A stretch of 64,000 bases of DNA from Rhizobium albus. GTDB taxonomy: Bacteria > Pseudomonadota > Alphaproteobacteria > Rhizobiales > Rhizobiaceae. The translations under genes and the position numbers were made by a program. The notes below the pieces were generated by a model. The model did not search any database and was not told the DNA's origin. It saw nothing but the letters and a program-made list of their open reading frames with translations. This document shows positions 26,082 to 41,000 of this stretch, piece after piece (the stretch's first letter is position 1; every line of letters begins with the position of its first letter). The stretch covers positions 496,001 through 560,000 of the forward strand of contig BSNO01000003.1 of the NCBI GenBank assembly GCA_030160035.1, written 5' to 3'.

Positions 26082-29000
26082 ATGGATAAGGAATTCGGTC
26101 TCGAGCTCAGCTCGAACGACGTCGTCGACGGAACGACATTTGCCGCTGATCTGAATTCGCCGTTCGGCAGCGGTCACTCTTCCGCTCAGAGCGGCAGCGA
26201 AAACTACGTTTTGGATGTACCGACCGGCGGCTGCAGCGAATTGGTCGTTCAGTACGCCAATGGCTTTTCGGAGAATCGAGAAGCGACTTTCTCGGTCGAC
26301 GGTGGAAGTCCTCACGTCATCACGTTCCCGAGCACGGGCGGTTGGCAAGCTTTTGGAACTGTTCTGGTGCGGATTGCGCTCGATTCCGGCACCTATACGA
26401 TCAGCGTCGCTTCGCTCAATAGTTCCGGCCCCCGCATCGTTGCCATTGCGGCTAGTGACGGTACGCCTGCGACCGGCACCCAGATCGGCGACGGGCTCGG
26501 CTTGATCAATGCGTTGAACCTCGCGGGCATCGCCGCTCTCGCTCTCGCCACCAAGGTCGAGGATGGTGCAGCGAACACGCCGAACGACTTCGACGAACTT
26601 CTTCCTCTCGCGAACCTGCCGGCGCTCGACAGCGACGCGGGTATTCCGCTCAACGAGGACGATGTCGCCCAGCTCGACGGTTATCTGCCGCCGCTGGATA
26701 GCGGCTACGGCGACTATCTGGGGCCTCAGGGCGATGGCGGGTCCGTCGGTTCCGGTTCGCCGCTGCAGCGAGGGACGACTTTGGGCAACGGGGCCGGTGG
26801 CACTGATCCAGCGTCACTGGACGCGCCGGTCTACACGGACGTCGACAGCTTCTCCGGTCCGAGCGAAATGCCGATGATGAGCGCCTTCGTCAGCGACGAG
26901 GGCTTCGTGACGGCTGCGCTGGCAGAAGAACCGGACGTCAGCCTCGGAACGCTCGTTCCAGGTACGACGCTTCGGCTCGAGGCTGAGAATGCGTTTGTCG
27001 GCAATGCCATCCCGACCAGCACGTTGGGCAATCCAACTGCAGTCTCGACCACGACTGCGACGTCGCCAAGCGACATTTCTAATGCCGATGCCGCCAGCGG
27101 CGATGCCTATGTCGATTTTGCTGGTATCCCGGGTAACACTAGCGCTGGTTCCGGCCAGTTCATTGAATGGTCGTTCACGGTCGGGACCGCCGGCTGGTAT
27201 GACATAGACGTGGGCTATGCCTTCAACGCCGTTGGCGTAAACCGCTCCATGCGGCTCGATGTGAACAACGAGCTGTGGGACCGCATTTTCGACATGCCGT
27301 CCACCGACAGCAACGAAACCTATCGAGAAGCAACCACCCGCGTCTACCTCAATGCCGGCGTGAACGATATTCGTTTGACCGCCAACGGCTTCAGCGGCCC
27401 GAACATTGACTACCTCGATATCCGACAAGCTGATCCGAACGTCATCGTCATACAGGCCGAGGATCTCGCGCCGAACACGACGATTACGACGCCCACCAGT
27501 GCCAACCGTGCAATCGCGCCTGAGTTCCTGGCCGCACGAAATCCTACGGTTAGCTCAAACGAGAACTTCCGGGTTGGCGCAGAAGGCGAATCCTATCTCG
27601 ATTGGGGGGTCGCCAATACGTTCGCTGAATTTTCGGTCAATGCACCGACAGCGGGAACGTACACGATCACACTGGTCTATACGAACGGTGACGGTGGCTC
27701 GGCCGCGCGTCCGCTCATCCTTTCCGGTTTGCCGGACGGTGCGACCGCGCAGTTTGCGATCCTGGCTACCAATGGCGGAGCACGTACAGTACTTCCAAGC
27801 GACGTTTCCGATATCGATCCAACGCCTGGTGGTAGTGGTGAAGACGCAAATGTTCCCGCGACCGCGAGCGGGTGGGAAAACTGGACCAGCGAAACCATCA
27901 CGGTCACGCTGCCCGCCGGCGTCTCGACCCTGCGGCTGACCTCGACCACAGCCAATGGACCAAATATCGACAAGATCGTCATCGCGCTGACCCAGCCGAC
28001 GGTTCCCGTCGAGCCCGTCAACACGGCGCCGACCGCTGACGATCTGGTCATTTCGGACGCGCAGGAAGACACGGTCCGCCGTATCGACATTACCGATGCC
28101 ATCGACGATGCGGACGCTGGCGACACGCTTTCCGTAGTCGCTTCGGTTCCCGCGGCGCAGGGTACCGTGTCGGTCGTCACTCTTCAGGGCCGCACCTACA
28201 TCGACTTCACCCCGGCCACCAACTTCAACGGCCCGGCGACCATCAGCTATACCGTCACCGACCAGGACGGCGCCGCGAGCGCTCCGGCGACAATCAATGT
28301 CAATATCGCGGCGGTCAACGATGCGCCCGTGCTGTCCGGCTCCATCGCCGCGCAGACGATCCCGGCCACAGGTGGATCCTTTTCACTCTCGGGCCTTACC
28401 AAAAGCGATGTCGACGGCACGGTCCCCACGTTCGAGCTGGGTGGCGATCTGCCAGCCGGCGTCACTCTTTCGGGTGAAACGGTCAACGTTGCTGCGAATG
28501 TCGCCCCGGGCACCTACACCATTCAGGTGAATGCCACGGACGGTCAGGCGGACTCCGCGCCTATCTCGTTCACGCTAACGGTGCAGGCACCTGTCGTTGA
28601 AGAACCCGAGGAGCCGACCAACACGGCGCCGACTGCCGCCAATGTCACCGTGCTGGATGCGCAGGAAGACGCGGTCCGCCGCATCGACATCACCGGTGCC
28701 ATCAATGACGTCGACGCGGGCGATACGCTTGCGGTCGCCGCTTCGGTCCCTGCGGCGCAGGGTACCGTTCTCGTCGTCACGGAAGGCGGCCGCACCTACA
28801 TCGACTTCACGCCGGCCCCGAATTTCAATGGCCAGGCCACCATCAGCTACACCGTTACCGATCAGGCGGGCGCTTCAAGCGCACCAGCTGCGATTGCGGT
28901 CACCGTCGCTGCAGTCAATGATGCGCCGGTCCTGTCCGGCACCATCCCGACGCAGACCGTTCCGGCCACCGGCGGCACGATTTCTCTGTCCGACCTTACA

Positions 29001-32000
29001 TCGGTGAGCGATGTGGACGGAGACGTTACCACGCTCGAATTGACAGGTTCAGGCCCTGAGGGTGTGTCGCTCGCGAATGGCATTCTCACTGTCGCGCCGA
29101 ACGTTCCGGCAGGTTCCTACGTGCTGCAGATCGTCGCCTCCGATGGCGACCTGGATTCAAACGCCATTTCCTTCACGCTCACTGTGGAAGCTCCGATCGT
29201 AGAAGAGCCAGAGGAGCCAGCACCGTTTACGCAGATCCTCATTCAGGCGGAAGCCGGCGTTCTCACGATCCTCAATCCCGGAAACAATACCAACGTCACA
29301 ACAGTTCGCGATCCCTCCAACCGCGAACAGAACGAGGCGTTGCCTACCGGTCTCCGTCCGGGTCTCACCGGCAGCGGTTATCTGGATTTTGGTGACACGC
29401 CGGGCGACAAGGCCACTTACAGCTTCACTGTCGCCGAAGCGGGCACCTACGATCTGCACATTCGCTATGCGAGCAACAGCGCTCGGCCGCTGGCCTTTTC
29501 GATCGACAACAATGCGCCGAGCAATTTGCCTTTTGGCGCGACAGGAACAAATGTTTCCGGGTCGACCGAAGGCTTCAACAACTGGTCAGTTCAGAAGGTG
29601 ACCGTAACGCTTGCGGCTGGCACCCACAGCTTCTCGCTGGCAATCCCGGCCGGAGCAAATACTGGCCCCAATCTCGATGCCATCGCGATTACGCAGACCG
29701 GCGTCGCGGCCGTGTTTCCAGTTACCAACTCCGCGCCGATCGTCTCCTCCGAAACCTTTTCGGTCTTCGAAGGTAACACTGCTGTCGGCACCATCGTGGC
29801 CGGCGATATCGACGGCGATGCCGTGCGCTATTCGCTTGCCAGTCCTTCGGATAACGACAATGCGCTGTTCACGATCAACCCGCAGACCGGCGCCTTGTCC
29901 TTCATCGCAGCACCCGACTTTGAAGCGCCTGTCGGTGGCAGCAACGTATACACCGTCGTCATTGTCGCCTCGGACGGCGCGCTGACGACGCAAAAGACCA
30001 TCACCGTCACCGTGACCAACGACCCGGCCGACGATGTCGTGCCGGACACGACTGCCGACGAGGGCAATGATCTTGCGCTTTCGGTCGTCGATATCTCCGA
30101 CCCCACGGCCGCCGTCTTCGCGATCGCTGGTGCGGATTCCGACATCGTTTCCTTCACCGTTTCGGTCAATGGCGGGGCGGCTGTTGCCGTCACGCCAGTC
30201 GGCGGCCAGATCACGCTCGACCTCGGCGATCTCGATCCGGGTTCCGTCGAAGTCGAACTGACAGTCACCGACGACGCCGGCAATTCGGCAAGTGCTGGAA
30301 CAACGGCAACGATCGATGAAGATAATTCCGCTCCGTCGATTTCCAGCGAACCCAGCTTTACCGTAGCCGAAAACATGACCGTCGTCGGCACGATCGTCGC
30401 GAGCGATCTGGATGGCGATACGCTGACGTATCAGCTCTCGGGTGCTGATGCCTCCAAGCTGTCGATCGACGCCAATGGTGTCATTTCGCTCAATGCTGGT
30501 GCGAACTTCGAAGCCGCTGACGACGCTGATGGCGATGGTGTCTACGAAGCGACCGTCACCGTCAGCGATGGTACGGCTTCCACGACGCAGGACATCACCA
30601 TCACCGTCGGCGACGTGAACGAAGCACCGTCGGCGATCTCGCTTTCTGGTGCGCAGTCGCTCTCCGAAGAGGCCGTTGCCGGCACCGTCGTTGGTGTCGT
30701 TGCGGGCGTTGATCCGGACTCCGATGCGCTGACCTTCACCGTCAATGACGATCGTTTCATCATCAACAGCGCCGGCCAACTGGCTGTCGCAGACGGCGCG
30801 ACATTCGATTTCGCGGCGGAGCCGCAGATCGCAGTGACCATCACCGCAACCGACCCTTCAGGCCTGTCGACCACTCGTGACTTCACGCTCGGTATCGTGG
30901 ACGTCGCCGAGCCGCAGGAGCCGATCGGCATGGTCTTCGACCAGTCTACGCTCACATCTTACAGCACCCAGGATCGCGGGGCCGGCGCGTCCGTTGCCGA
31001 TGCTGGCGCGACACTTACTCTCGCCGGCAACCTCTGGAAGCGCGCGCCGCTGCCGGAGAGCTACACGATCACGGAAGGCACCAAGATCACATTGACCGTG
31101 ACGCTCGGTACCAATCTGTCGGAGATTGTCGCCATCGGCTTCGATGACGATGACAATCCTTTCGAAACGAGCGATCGGTCCGTCTTCCAGATCGCCGGAA
31201 CGGAAAGCCAGGCGGCCTTCGTCGATCTGCGCAACGGCAATAACGGCACGCCGGGCACGACGTTCACCGTGACGATCGACTTGTCGACCCATGCCGGCAA
31301 GACGATCTCGTCGCTCGTTTTCGTCGCCGACGATGACCAGGCGAGCAACGGTGTCGGTTCGGTCTCCTTCAGCAACGTGCAGATCATCGAAGGGCCGGTC
31401 GATCCCGACCAGAACGATGCCCCAACCGTCATTGGCGGCGGTGTCGCCGATCTCAGCCTGCCGGAACGCAGCCAGCTCGAAATCGACATGCCATTCGTCG
31501 ATGCGGATGGTGATGCACTGAGATACAGCTTCACCGCGACGGATGCCGACGGCAACCCGGTTGCCGGCTTCGAAAACCTCTTATTCGCGCAAGGCACCCT
31601 GAGCGGCATCATCCAGGCTGCGCCGAGTGCGACACCCTATACAATTACGATTACGGCTGATGATGGCCGTGGCGGCGTTACGACAACGGAATTCCAGCTG
31701 ACTGTCGAAAACGTCAACGATGCACCCGTCGTCAACGTCGTCGCTTTCGAACCCTATTTCGGTGCGGTCGGCGAAGAATTCGACGGTATCGATCTCGCCA
31801 TCTTCGCGGATGCATTCTCGGATATCGACGGCGACAGCCTTGTCCTGTCTGTCGAAGGCCTGCCGGCAGGCCTCAGCCTCAACAGCGAAGGCGTGATCGT
31901 CGGTACTCCCACCGCAACGGGCGACGGCACGATCACGATCGTCGCCACGGATCCGTCCGGTGCCCGCGCATCCTTTGAGCTTGAGCTGACGATCGATGGC

Positions 32001-35000
32001 TCGGCGGTCGGCGGTACGACCGTTGTGGAAGCAGAAGCCTTCACCGATCTCGCGGACGCCGACGCATTCTATGTCGCGGCTGCTCCGGGTGCATCGGGCA
32101 ATCAGGCAATCCGCACCAACGCCAATCAGACCGGCACCGTCTCTACCGTTCTCTCTGAGAACGGTCTGGCGGAAGGCTGGTACGAGGTCTCCATCACGGT
32201 CTTCGACGAAACGGACGGCGAGGCGACCTTCAGTTTCACGATCGGCGATACGGTGCTCGCTAGCGGCCTGTCCTTCGACGATGCCGGAACCTTCGACAAT
32301 CCGAACCAGGCGCGTGGAAACGGCGGCCAGGTCGGCAATCTGAAAACCATCACCTTCACCACTCCCGTCTTCATTGATGCGGCCACCATCGCCACCATCA
32401 CGGGGATTGCGGACTCCGGCGAGTTCCTGCGCATCGACAAGCTCACCTTTACGAGCGTCGAGCAGCCGGAGCTTGCCCCGGTCAATATCGTGCTCGATAC
32501 GGCGGCGGTCGATGAGAATGCGGCCGGCGCCGTCATCGGTACGCTCGCCGCGATTGATCCCGACGGGAGCTCGGCTGCCATCGTCTACACGACCACCGAC
32601 GAGCGCTTTGTCATCGATGGAACGCAGCTGCGCCTCGCACCGGGTGTGAGCTTGGATCATGAAGCCAGCGAAACCGTCTCGGTTTCGATCACGGCAACAG
32701 ACGCTGCAGGACTGTCCACGACCAGCGTATTGACCATCACGGTCGGCGACATCAACGAAGCCCCGGTTCTCGGCGCGGGGGCGGCGATTGAAGACGTGAC
32801 GCTCGTCGAGGGCACCGCGCAGACGATCAACGTTGCTGCAGCTCTCGGAGCGACTGATCCAGATGCTGGAACAACGCTGAGCTACGCGGTCGCGCTTCAA
32901 GGTGGCGGCACGCTGCCCGCGGGCATCACACTCACAGGAGGCATCCTCACGATCGCCGGTACAGTCGTTGCTGGCACTTACGCCCTCGAAGTCCTTGCGA
33001 CCGATGGTGCGCTGAACACCGCCCCGGTTGCCTTCACGGTGACTGTCGGTGAGCCACCCGTTTTCACGCCGATCGTTCTTCAGGCAGAAGACGGCACGAT
33101 CGCGCTGGCTGCCGCTACTAACGGCAACGCAACGGTCACGGTCGTGCGTGACGCAAGCAATCCGGAAGCTGGCGGCTTCTCCGGCCTGCGCCCGGATTTC
33201 AGCGGCACTGGCTACCTCGATTTCGGTGACGATGCAGGCGATACGGTCACCTACACGTTCACGGTCGCTCAGGCCGGCACCTACGATCTCAACGTGCGCT
33301 ATGCATCGCAGGACTTCTCCGGCGCGCCGCGCTCACTTGCCATCGGCGTCAACGGAACAGTTGCCAATGCCGTCTTCCCCAATACGGGACCCGCGACGGG
33401 CGATCCGCTTCTTCAGGGCTTCAACTTCTGGAGCTTCCTTACCCAGACCGTGACACTGCAGGCCGGCGTCAACACCATCACCTTTGCAATCCCTGCAGGG
33501 GCGGGGTCAGGGCCGAATCTCGATCGCATCGAAATCACGCCTGCCGGTACTGGCCCAATCGAGGTCGACGTCTCGGCTGATGAAGATGGCAATCTTGTTC
33601 TTGCCGCTCCGGCGACTCCGATCGACATCGCCGAAGCAAGCGCGATCACGCTTTCGGTTGCTGGTCTGGACGACGATATCGTCAAGGTCGAAATCAGCCT
33701 CGACGGCGGTGCGACCCGTATCGATGTCACGGAGCTTCTCGATGTCGATGGCAACTTCGTGTTCGACGGCACCGGTCTCAATGCCGGCACGTCCGAGATC
33801 ACCATTGTCGTAACCGACGAGGCTGGAAACGAGGCCGAGGCGACCGATACGCTGACGATTACCGACGAAGCGACGCCGATCATCGTCGATCCGTTCACCA
33901 TCCAAGCCGAAGACCTCACCCGGGTGACGGTCAACGACACGACCGCTACGGGCCAGGGCGCGCTTACCCGCGTCGTCACACAGGCCAATCCGGATGACTT
34001 CGGCAACTTCCGCGCCGGTGCCGTGGGCAACGCCTACATGGACTTCGGCGGTCAAGTCGGCGATGCCATCACCATCAACGTCGATGCACCTGCTGCCGGC
34101 ACTTATCTCGTCACGTTCCGCTACAGCAATGGCGCTGCGGACTCGCGCGCTCTCAATCTGACGCTGAACAATGGCGACGTGATCAGCCTGCCGTTCACCC
34201 GTGGGCCTGGAACCGGCGACCTCGCTTGGAACAGCTGGGTCGAGCAGACCGTCGAATTGACGTTGGTCGAAGGCTCGAACCAGATCCGCCTGGCAATCCC
34301 TGCCGGCAATATCGGCGGCCCCAACATCGATGAGATCAGCTTTGAGTATCTGAACGGGACCGTTCCCGTCGATCCGGTCGAACCGTTCTCGCTGACGATC
34401 GAAGCCGAAACGTTCATCATTGCGGACATCGAGCCGGTTGCCGGAACACCGGCCGACACGGTTGCCCGCGTTCCTGGCGAAGACACGAATGAAGCTGGCG
34501 CCAACGCCGGCAACAGCGGTCCAGGCCAGATCTACGACTCTTTCGGCTTGCGTCCGGGCTATGAGGGCACCGGTTATCTCGATACCGGCAACGATATCGG
34601 CGATGCTGCCAGCTTCTCGCTGACGGCACCCGGTGCCGGCACCTATCAGCTGACCGTGCGTTACGCCAATGGCGGGGCAACCGACCGCCCCATGACGCTG
34701 TCGGTCAATGGTGTGGAGCAGACGATCGACTTCCCTTCCACCATCCCTGCTGGCGGCACCGCCGACGCGGGCTGGTCGAACTGGCAGGAGATCACGGTCG
34801 ACATCGAGCTTTCCGAGGGCGTCAATATCATCTCGGTGGCCAATGAGATCGCCAATGGTCCCAACATCGACAACGTCACGATCAGCCGTGATGGCGACGG
34901 TCCGGTCGACCCGGAGGTTCCGAGCGAGCCAGGCGAACGCGAGACGATCCTGATCAACTTCCAGGACGGCACGGCGCCGAAAGCGCCGGGCTACCTCGTT

Positions 35001-38000
35001 GCGAACTTCGTCGGCTTCGGTGATCGCGGCAACGGCTATTCCTACGGCTTCGTCACCGAAGCGTCGGCGACCGACGCCGACGGTACGACCGCGACGCCGA
35101 TCAACGCCGCGCTCTATCCGACCGTCGCGATCAACGAACGCACAGGGCAGGGCGAAAGCTCCAACGTCGACGACGGTCGCAACTTCGACAGTTACGACCC
35201 GCGTCTCACAGGCTACGCGCATTTCGACCTGCGTGGAACGTTCCCGGCCGGTGAGGCTAACCGCGTTGCATTCGAAGTCGCCCTTGAGAACGGCTGGTAC
35301 GAGGTCACGGTCGCCGTCGGCGATACCGGTGGTCCGAACGACAGCAACAACAAGCTGGAGATCGAAGGCGCACTCGTTTCGAACTTCGTCCCGACCAATT
35401 TCTACAAGACCGAACTGAAGACGGTTCAGGTCAAGGTCGAGGATGGCTTCCTGACGCTGGCTGCGCCGGATGGCGAAGTCACCGAAATCCAGTATCTGGA
35501 GATTCGCGAACTGCCGGATTTGACACCGGACGACGAGCGCGAGGCGCCCGAAGATTATGCGCGCTTCGTTGGACCTCGTGCGATTGCCGGTGTCGGTGAA
35601 GGCCAGATCGTCGTCGATCTGGATCAAGCGAGCGGCGCGATCACGACGGTCGATCCGACGTCCGACATCATTCTCGGCATCGAGGTGGCGCCGAACCGCG
35701 GTGGCGCGCTTCTGGAAAGCCTCACGGATGGCTCGATCAAGCTTTATGAAACTCTGACCGGCCAGGAGGTCAATTTCAGCATCAATACGACTGCTGGCTT
35801 CGACTCGCTGACGATCTCGCCAACGGGGGGGCTGAAAGCCTTCACGAGCTACACGCTCGTGATCGATGGCTTCCAGGATCGCGGTTCAAATGCCGATATC
35901 GACGCACCGACGCGCGAGTTCTTGAAGTTTAGCTCCACCTTCACGACCACGGCGCAGCCGGAAGTCGAGGCTCGTGAGGTTGCCTTCGTCGAAACGATCG
36001 AACTCAATGGTTATGCCGACAACGCATCGCTGTATACGTCGATCGAGATCTCGCCGGACGGCCAGCATCTCTACGTCGGCACGCTCAACGGCCTGATCAA
36101 ACGTTGGGATATCGATCCGCAGGATGGCTCGCTTTCGAACGAGCAGACGCTAGAGCTCGACTATCTGCAGGAAGGCGCTCGCTCCCGCGGCATCATCGGG
36201 TTCGTCTTCGACCCAACCGACCCCAACGTCATCTGGATCACGGACAATTTCCCAGTTCCGCTCGACGGACGTGACAATGCGGTGCCTGAATTCTCGGGCC
36301 GCGTCTCGAAAGTGACGATCGGCGAGGGCGACGCCTTCACCGGCACCGCAGAGACTTACATCACGGGCCTGCCGCGTTCCAACGGCGACCATGTCACGAA
36401 CAGTCTAGAGTTCCGGGCCAACCCGAATGCCGGCCAGCCGAATGAGCCGGACTTCCTCCTTTATCTCATCCAGGGATCCAACTCGGCGATGGGCCAGGCG
36501 GACTCTGCCTGGGGCTTCCGCCCGGAACGGCTTCTCAACGCCGCGATCCTTGAAATCGACCCGACTCGCGAGGCTCCTCCCGGAGGCTTCGACGTCTCCA
36601 CCGAGCCGATACCGGATAACGGCCTGAATCGTCGCTTTGGCTACGAGAACGTTGTCAACGGCCAACTCGTGCCGACCGACGACGGCAACCTGAAAAACGG
36701 CGGCATCGCCATCAATAGTGGCGAATTCATCGGAAACTTCCTGCATTTCGATGCGAACGGCGTTGCTTCGGTGCGTTCGGGCACGAACTTCAACTCGACC
36801 ATCATCGAAGAATTTTACAATCCATATGCGGACGACGCGGTCCTGAAAATCTTCGCGACCGGACAGCGCAACGGCTACGACCTGGTCTGGCATTCTAACG
36901 GTAAGCTTTACGTCTCGGCCAACGGCTCGGCGGCAGGCGGCAACGTTCCGAACAATCCGAACACGCCGCAGAACGAGGCGGTCAACAATGTCGGCGTGCA
37001 GAACGACTACTTCTTCACCATCAGCGAAGGCTCCTACAGCGGCCATCCGAATCCGCTGCGTGACGAGTTCATCCTGAACGGCGGCAATCCGACCTCCGGT
37101 GCAGACCCCAACCAGGTCGGAAACTACCCGGTCGGCACGCTGCCGGATCCGAACTACGATCCCAACAATGCTTATTCGCTTGGCCAGAATCGTTCGCCGA
37201 ACGGCGCAATCGAGTACAAGAGCAACGTGTTCGGAGCAGGCCTGCAAAATGCGGTGATCTTCACCGAGTACTCGAGCGGCAACGACCTGCGTGCCATGAT
37301 CCTGGACGACGACGGCAACGTGATCGATGACTTCGTCATCCGCGATCCCGATGGCAGGGTCATCAGTCATCCGGATCCGCTGGACGTCATCGAAGGTCCT
37401 GGCGGTCGGCTGTACCTCCTCACCCTGAACCGCAGCGATGGGTCGAGCCAGATTGTGCGTCTGGAGCCGGCACCAGGCGGCATCATCGCCGACAACACAG
37501 CCGATGCGGGAGGCGACCTCGCGCTCGTCCTCTTCGACGGCAGCGACGTAGAAGCGACAGTCTTCCAGGTCAACGGCCTCGACGACGACATCCAGACAAT
37601 CCGCGTCAGCTTCAACGGCGGCCAGGCACAGACCGTCACGCTGAATGCGCAGAACCGTTTCACTGCGGATGTCAGCAGTTTCGGCTCGCCGGTCACGGCA
37701 ACGCTGACGGTCCTCGACGACGCGTCGAACACTGCGGTCGAAACGCTCACCTTCACGCCTGGTCAGGCGCCGACCGAATTCGTCAGTCTCATCGTCATCC
37801 AGGCAGAAGACGCGACGCCGGGCGATGGCACTTCGGTCTCGACACCAAACGACGTCGACGCCCAGATCGAGATCCGGACTGATCAGAATCGCGAGCCGAA
37901 CGCGACCGGCACCGGCTACGTCAACGGCCTGCGCCCAGGCGCATTCGGTAATGACGGCAACACGGACAATCTCGACGGGACTCCGGGCGGCTATGCCGAC

Positions 38001-41000
38001 TTCGGTTCCACCAATGCCGACTTCATCACGTTCGCCTTTAATGTACCGAGCGACAGCGCGGGCGAAGCCCTGCTCCGCTTCCGCTATGCCAACGGCGCCA
38101 CGACTGACCGTCCGCTTCAGGTCGAGGTGAACGGCACCATCGTCACCGTACAGTCCTTCGTCCCGACGGCTGTCGCCCCGGCCGATGGCTGGACCGTCTG
38201 GTCCTTCGTTGAGATCCCGGTTTCGCTCGCTGCAGGCCAGAACACCGTGACGCTGCGCTCGGTCGCCAACACGGGCCCGAACATCGACCAGCTCGAAGTT
38301 CTGGTTGCTCCGGACAGCGCGACGGGTCCAAATGACGGCGAAGAAATCGTTGATGGCATCACCTATGCCATCTACGAAGCTGAAAATGCTGCCTTCACCG
38401 GCGACCCGGCCATCGTCACGACCGACCGCGACCAGTCCGGCGACTTCGTCGATTTCGTCGGTCCCGACACGGAAACAATCACTTGGACCGTGACGGCCAG
38501 TGCCGCAGGAGTTCACGGGCTCGACATCCTCTATGCACTGGGTGCCGGCAAGGCCGCCCGTCCGATGACACTCACCGTCAACGGACAGGTCGTCGAAACA
38601 CTGGCCTTCAACGCAAACAGCAATGCCGCGGAAACGATTTGGGGGCCGCAATCGACGCTCGTCAATCTGGTCGCAGGATCGAACACCATTGCGCTCACCG
38701 CTCCCGGTGGGGTCGGTCCGAATGTGGATTATCTGCGCGTCAGCACCGAGCCACTATCGGTGTTCGAGCCTGACTATGCCGAGATCGTCGGTTCCGGCCG
38801 CATCGAACTCGAGACGACGGATGGTTCGGCCAACATCGTCAATGGCAGCACCGTCGACTTTTACTTCACCGTGGCTTCTAACGGTGTCTATAAGCTCGAC
38901 ACTGCCGCCAATGCCAGCGCCACCAACGGCCAGGGCCTGACCTGGTTGCTGAACGGTGTCGAACTGGATGAAACGGCCTTCCCGGGCGTCGGAACTGCCG
39001 GCGAGCAGTCGGTCTACATCGAGCTGACTGCCGGCACGCAGTATCAGCTGCGCGTTATCTCGAACGCGCCGGGCGCCAATGGCATCGACTATCTCGATGT
39101 CCAGCCGGCACCTGGCAACGCCAACGCCGATATCGGCATCCAGAGCCTGGATCCGGCCTATTTCGACGATCGTCTGCACTTCTCGTATCTGGAGAATCCG
39201 GACGCGGTAGCGCCCGACGATGCGGATCGGGATTTTAAGGACACAGGTGTGGTTCGGATTTCGAACACGGGCACCGAAACGCTCGAATTCCTCGAAAGCC
39301 AACTCACCGGTCCGTTCGTTCTGGCCAATCCGGCGCTCTTCGAAGGGCTGACGCTCGCTCCAGGTGCATTCGTCGACGTTACGGTGCTCTTCAACCGAGC
39401 AGCCTACACACCGCCGACCACCAACATCGACGGAACGTCGACCACCTTCTTCGGTGAACTGACGCTTCGCACCAACGATGCGGACAGCCCCGTCGCGACC
39501 GTCGATCTCGCCGGCTTCTGGCAGGCGCGCGACGAAGGCGGACAGGAGCCGAACGTCAACGAGATCTGGCAGATCTTCGGCTTCGGTAACCGCATCGAGG
39601 GCTTGCGCCTTCAGGGTGGTGGCGAGAATTCGACGCTGAGCACGAACGACGTCTTCGCGAAGACAGACGAGACAGAGGTGCTCTCACCGTATTGGCGGAT
39701 CGCCGAAGGGTTCACCCAGGCGAAAATCACCCAGGTCGCCGCCTTTCACGGAACGGGCGGAGCCACGATGGGCATCCACAACCCGGGCAATAAAGGTCAA
39801 GGCACCACGTTCTGGAATCACGAAGGAACGGACAACCAGCGCCTGCTGCCGAACTCGGGCAATGACACCACGTTCTCGACACGGACCTTCAGCAATGCCG
39901 ACATCAGTGATGGCTGGCTTGGCAACGAAGTGTTCGGCATCAACGTAGCTGGACTGTCCACCGACCCGAGGCTGAACCCGACCGGCGGCGTCATCGTCCC
40001 GGGAGCGCAGCAGGGTCACACGGTCAAGGTGTTCCAGGCGCTCGACGCTAACGGCAACGTAATCCCGAACGTCTTTCTCGGCGTGATGGACTACACCGGC
40101 ATCAACTACGACTATAACGACAACCTCTTTGTCATCGAGGGTGTCGAGCCGGTGGGCTTTGGCCAGGAACTGGTCGTCGAAGGCCTTGATGATGCGGCGG
40201 CGGATGATCGTCTCGTCTTCACCAACATCGACAACCCGGCCAACGCCCAGCAGACGTTCCGCAACGAGGCGACGTTTACGATCTCCAACGACGGCTTCGT
40301 GCCGTTGACGATCGAGGACATCCTGATCGGCAATGGCGATGCCTTCGAGATCGTCGGCGCGGTGCCGACGACGATCGCGGCGGGCGGTAGCGCGCAGGTC
40401 ACCGTCCGCTTCGTCGGCGAACACGCAGGCACCTCGTCCGGCGCTGAGCTCATCTCCTCGACGCTGACGATCGTGTCCAACGATTTTGCCAACGGACAGA
40501 AGGTGATCCAACTCGCAGGTCTCGCTCAGGAGTTCTCGGAAAACGGGTCTGAGCCGACTGTTGCGCAGATCGTCGAAGCCTTCGGATATTCGACCGACAT
40601 GGCACAGGGCGAACTCGCGGCGAATGGCGCCGTCGAGGCAGTCGGCGACGAAGTTTTGATGCCGTACCTGCAGCGTCTCAATAGCTCGCAGCCGATCGAG
40701 ATCATCCAGATCGCTGCCTTCCTGACGCAGGGCAACGTCGCGCGTCTCGGCTATCACGGCCTCGGCTCTTCGGACGTGACCAATCTCTTCGCCAATGACG
40801 ATCAGCAGGGCCAGACGGTTCTGCCGGATCAGCTCCAGGCCGGAGCGGGTGCGGGGGCGAATGTCGCGCGCGGCACCATCAACCAGAATGGCCCGTTCGG
40901 TCTCTACATCTCGGTCGATGGCCGTCCGACCTATTCGTCTTGGACGGATCCGGAAGCCAACAAGATCGACCCCGATTTCGGCCAGCTGGTCGGCGACAAC

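Noticed and set aside
33507..38651. Long minus-strand frames of about 700 residues opposite the giant gene (33507-35627 and 36405-38651).
   Set aside because: They are antisense shadows of a GC-rich, repeat-rich coding region, have no ribosome sites, and read as Arg/Asp/Gly-rich strings without domains.
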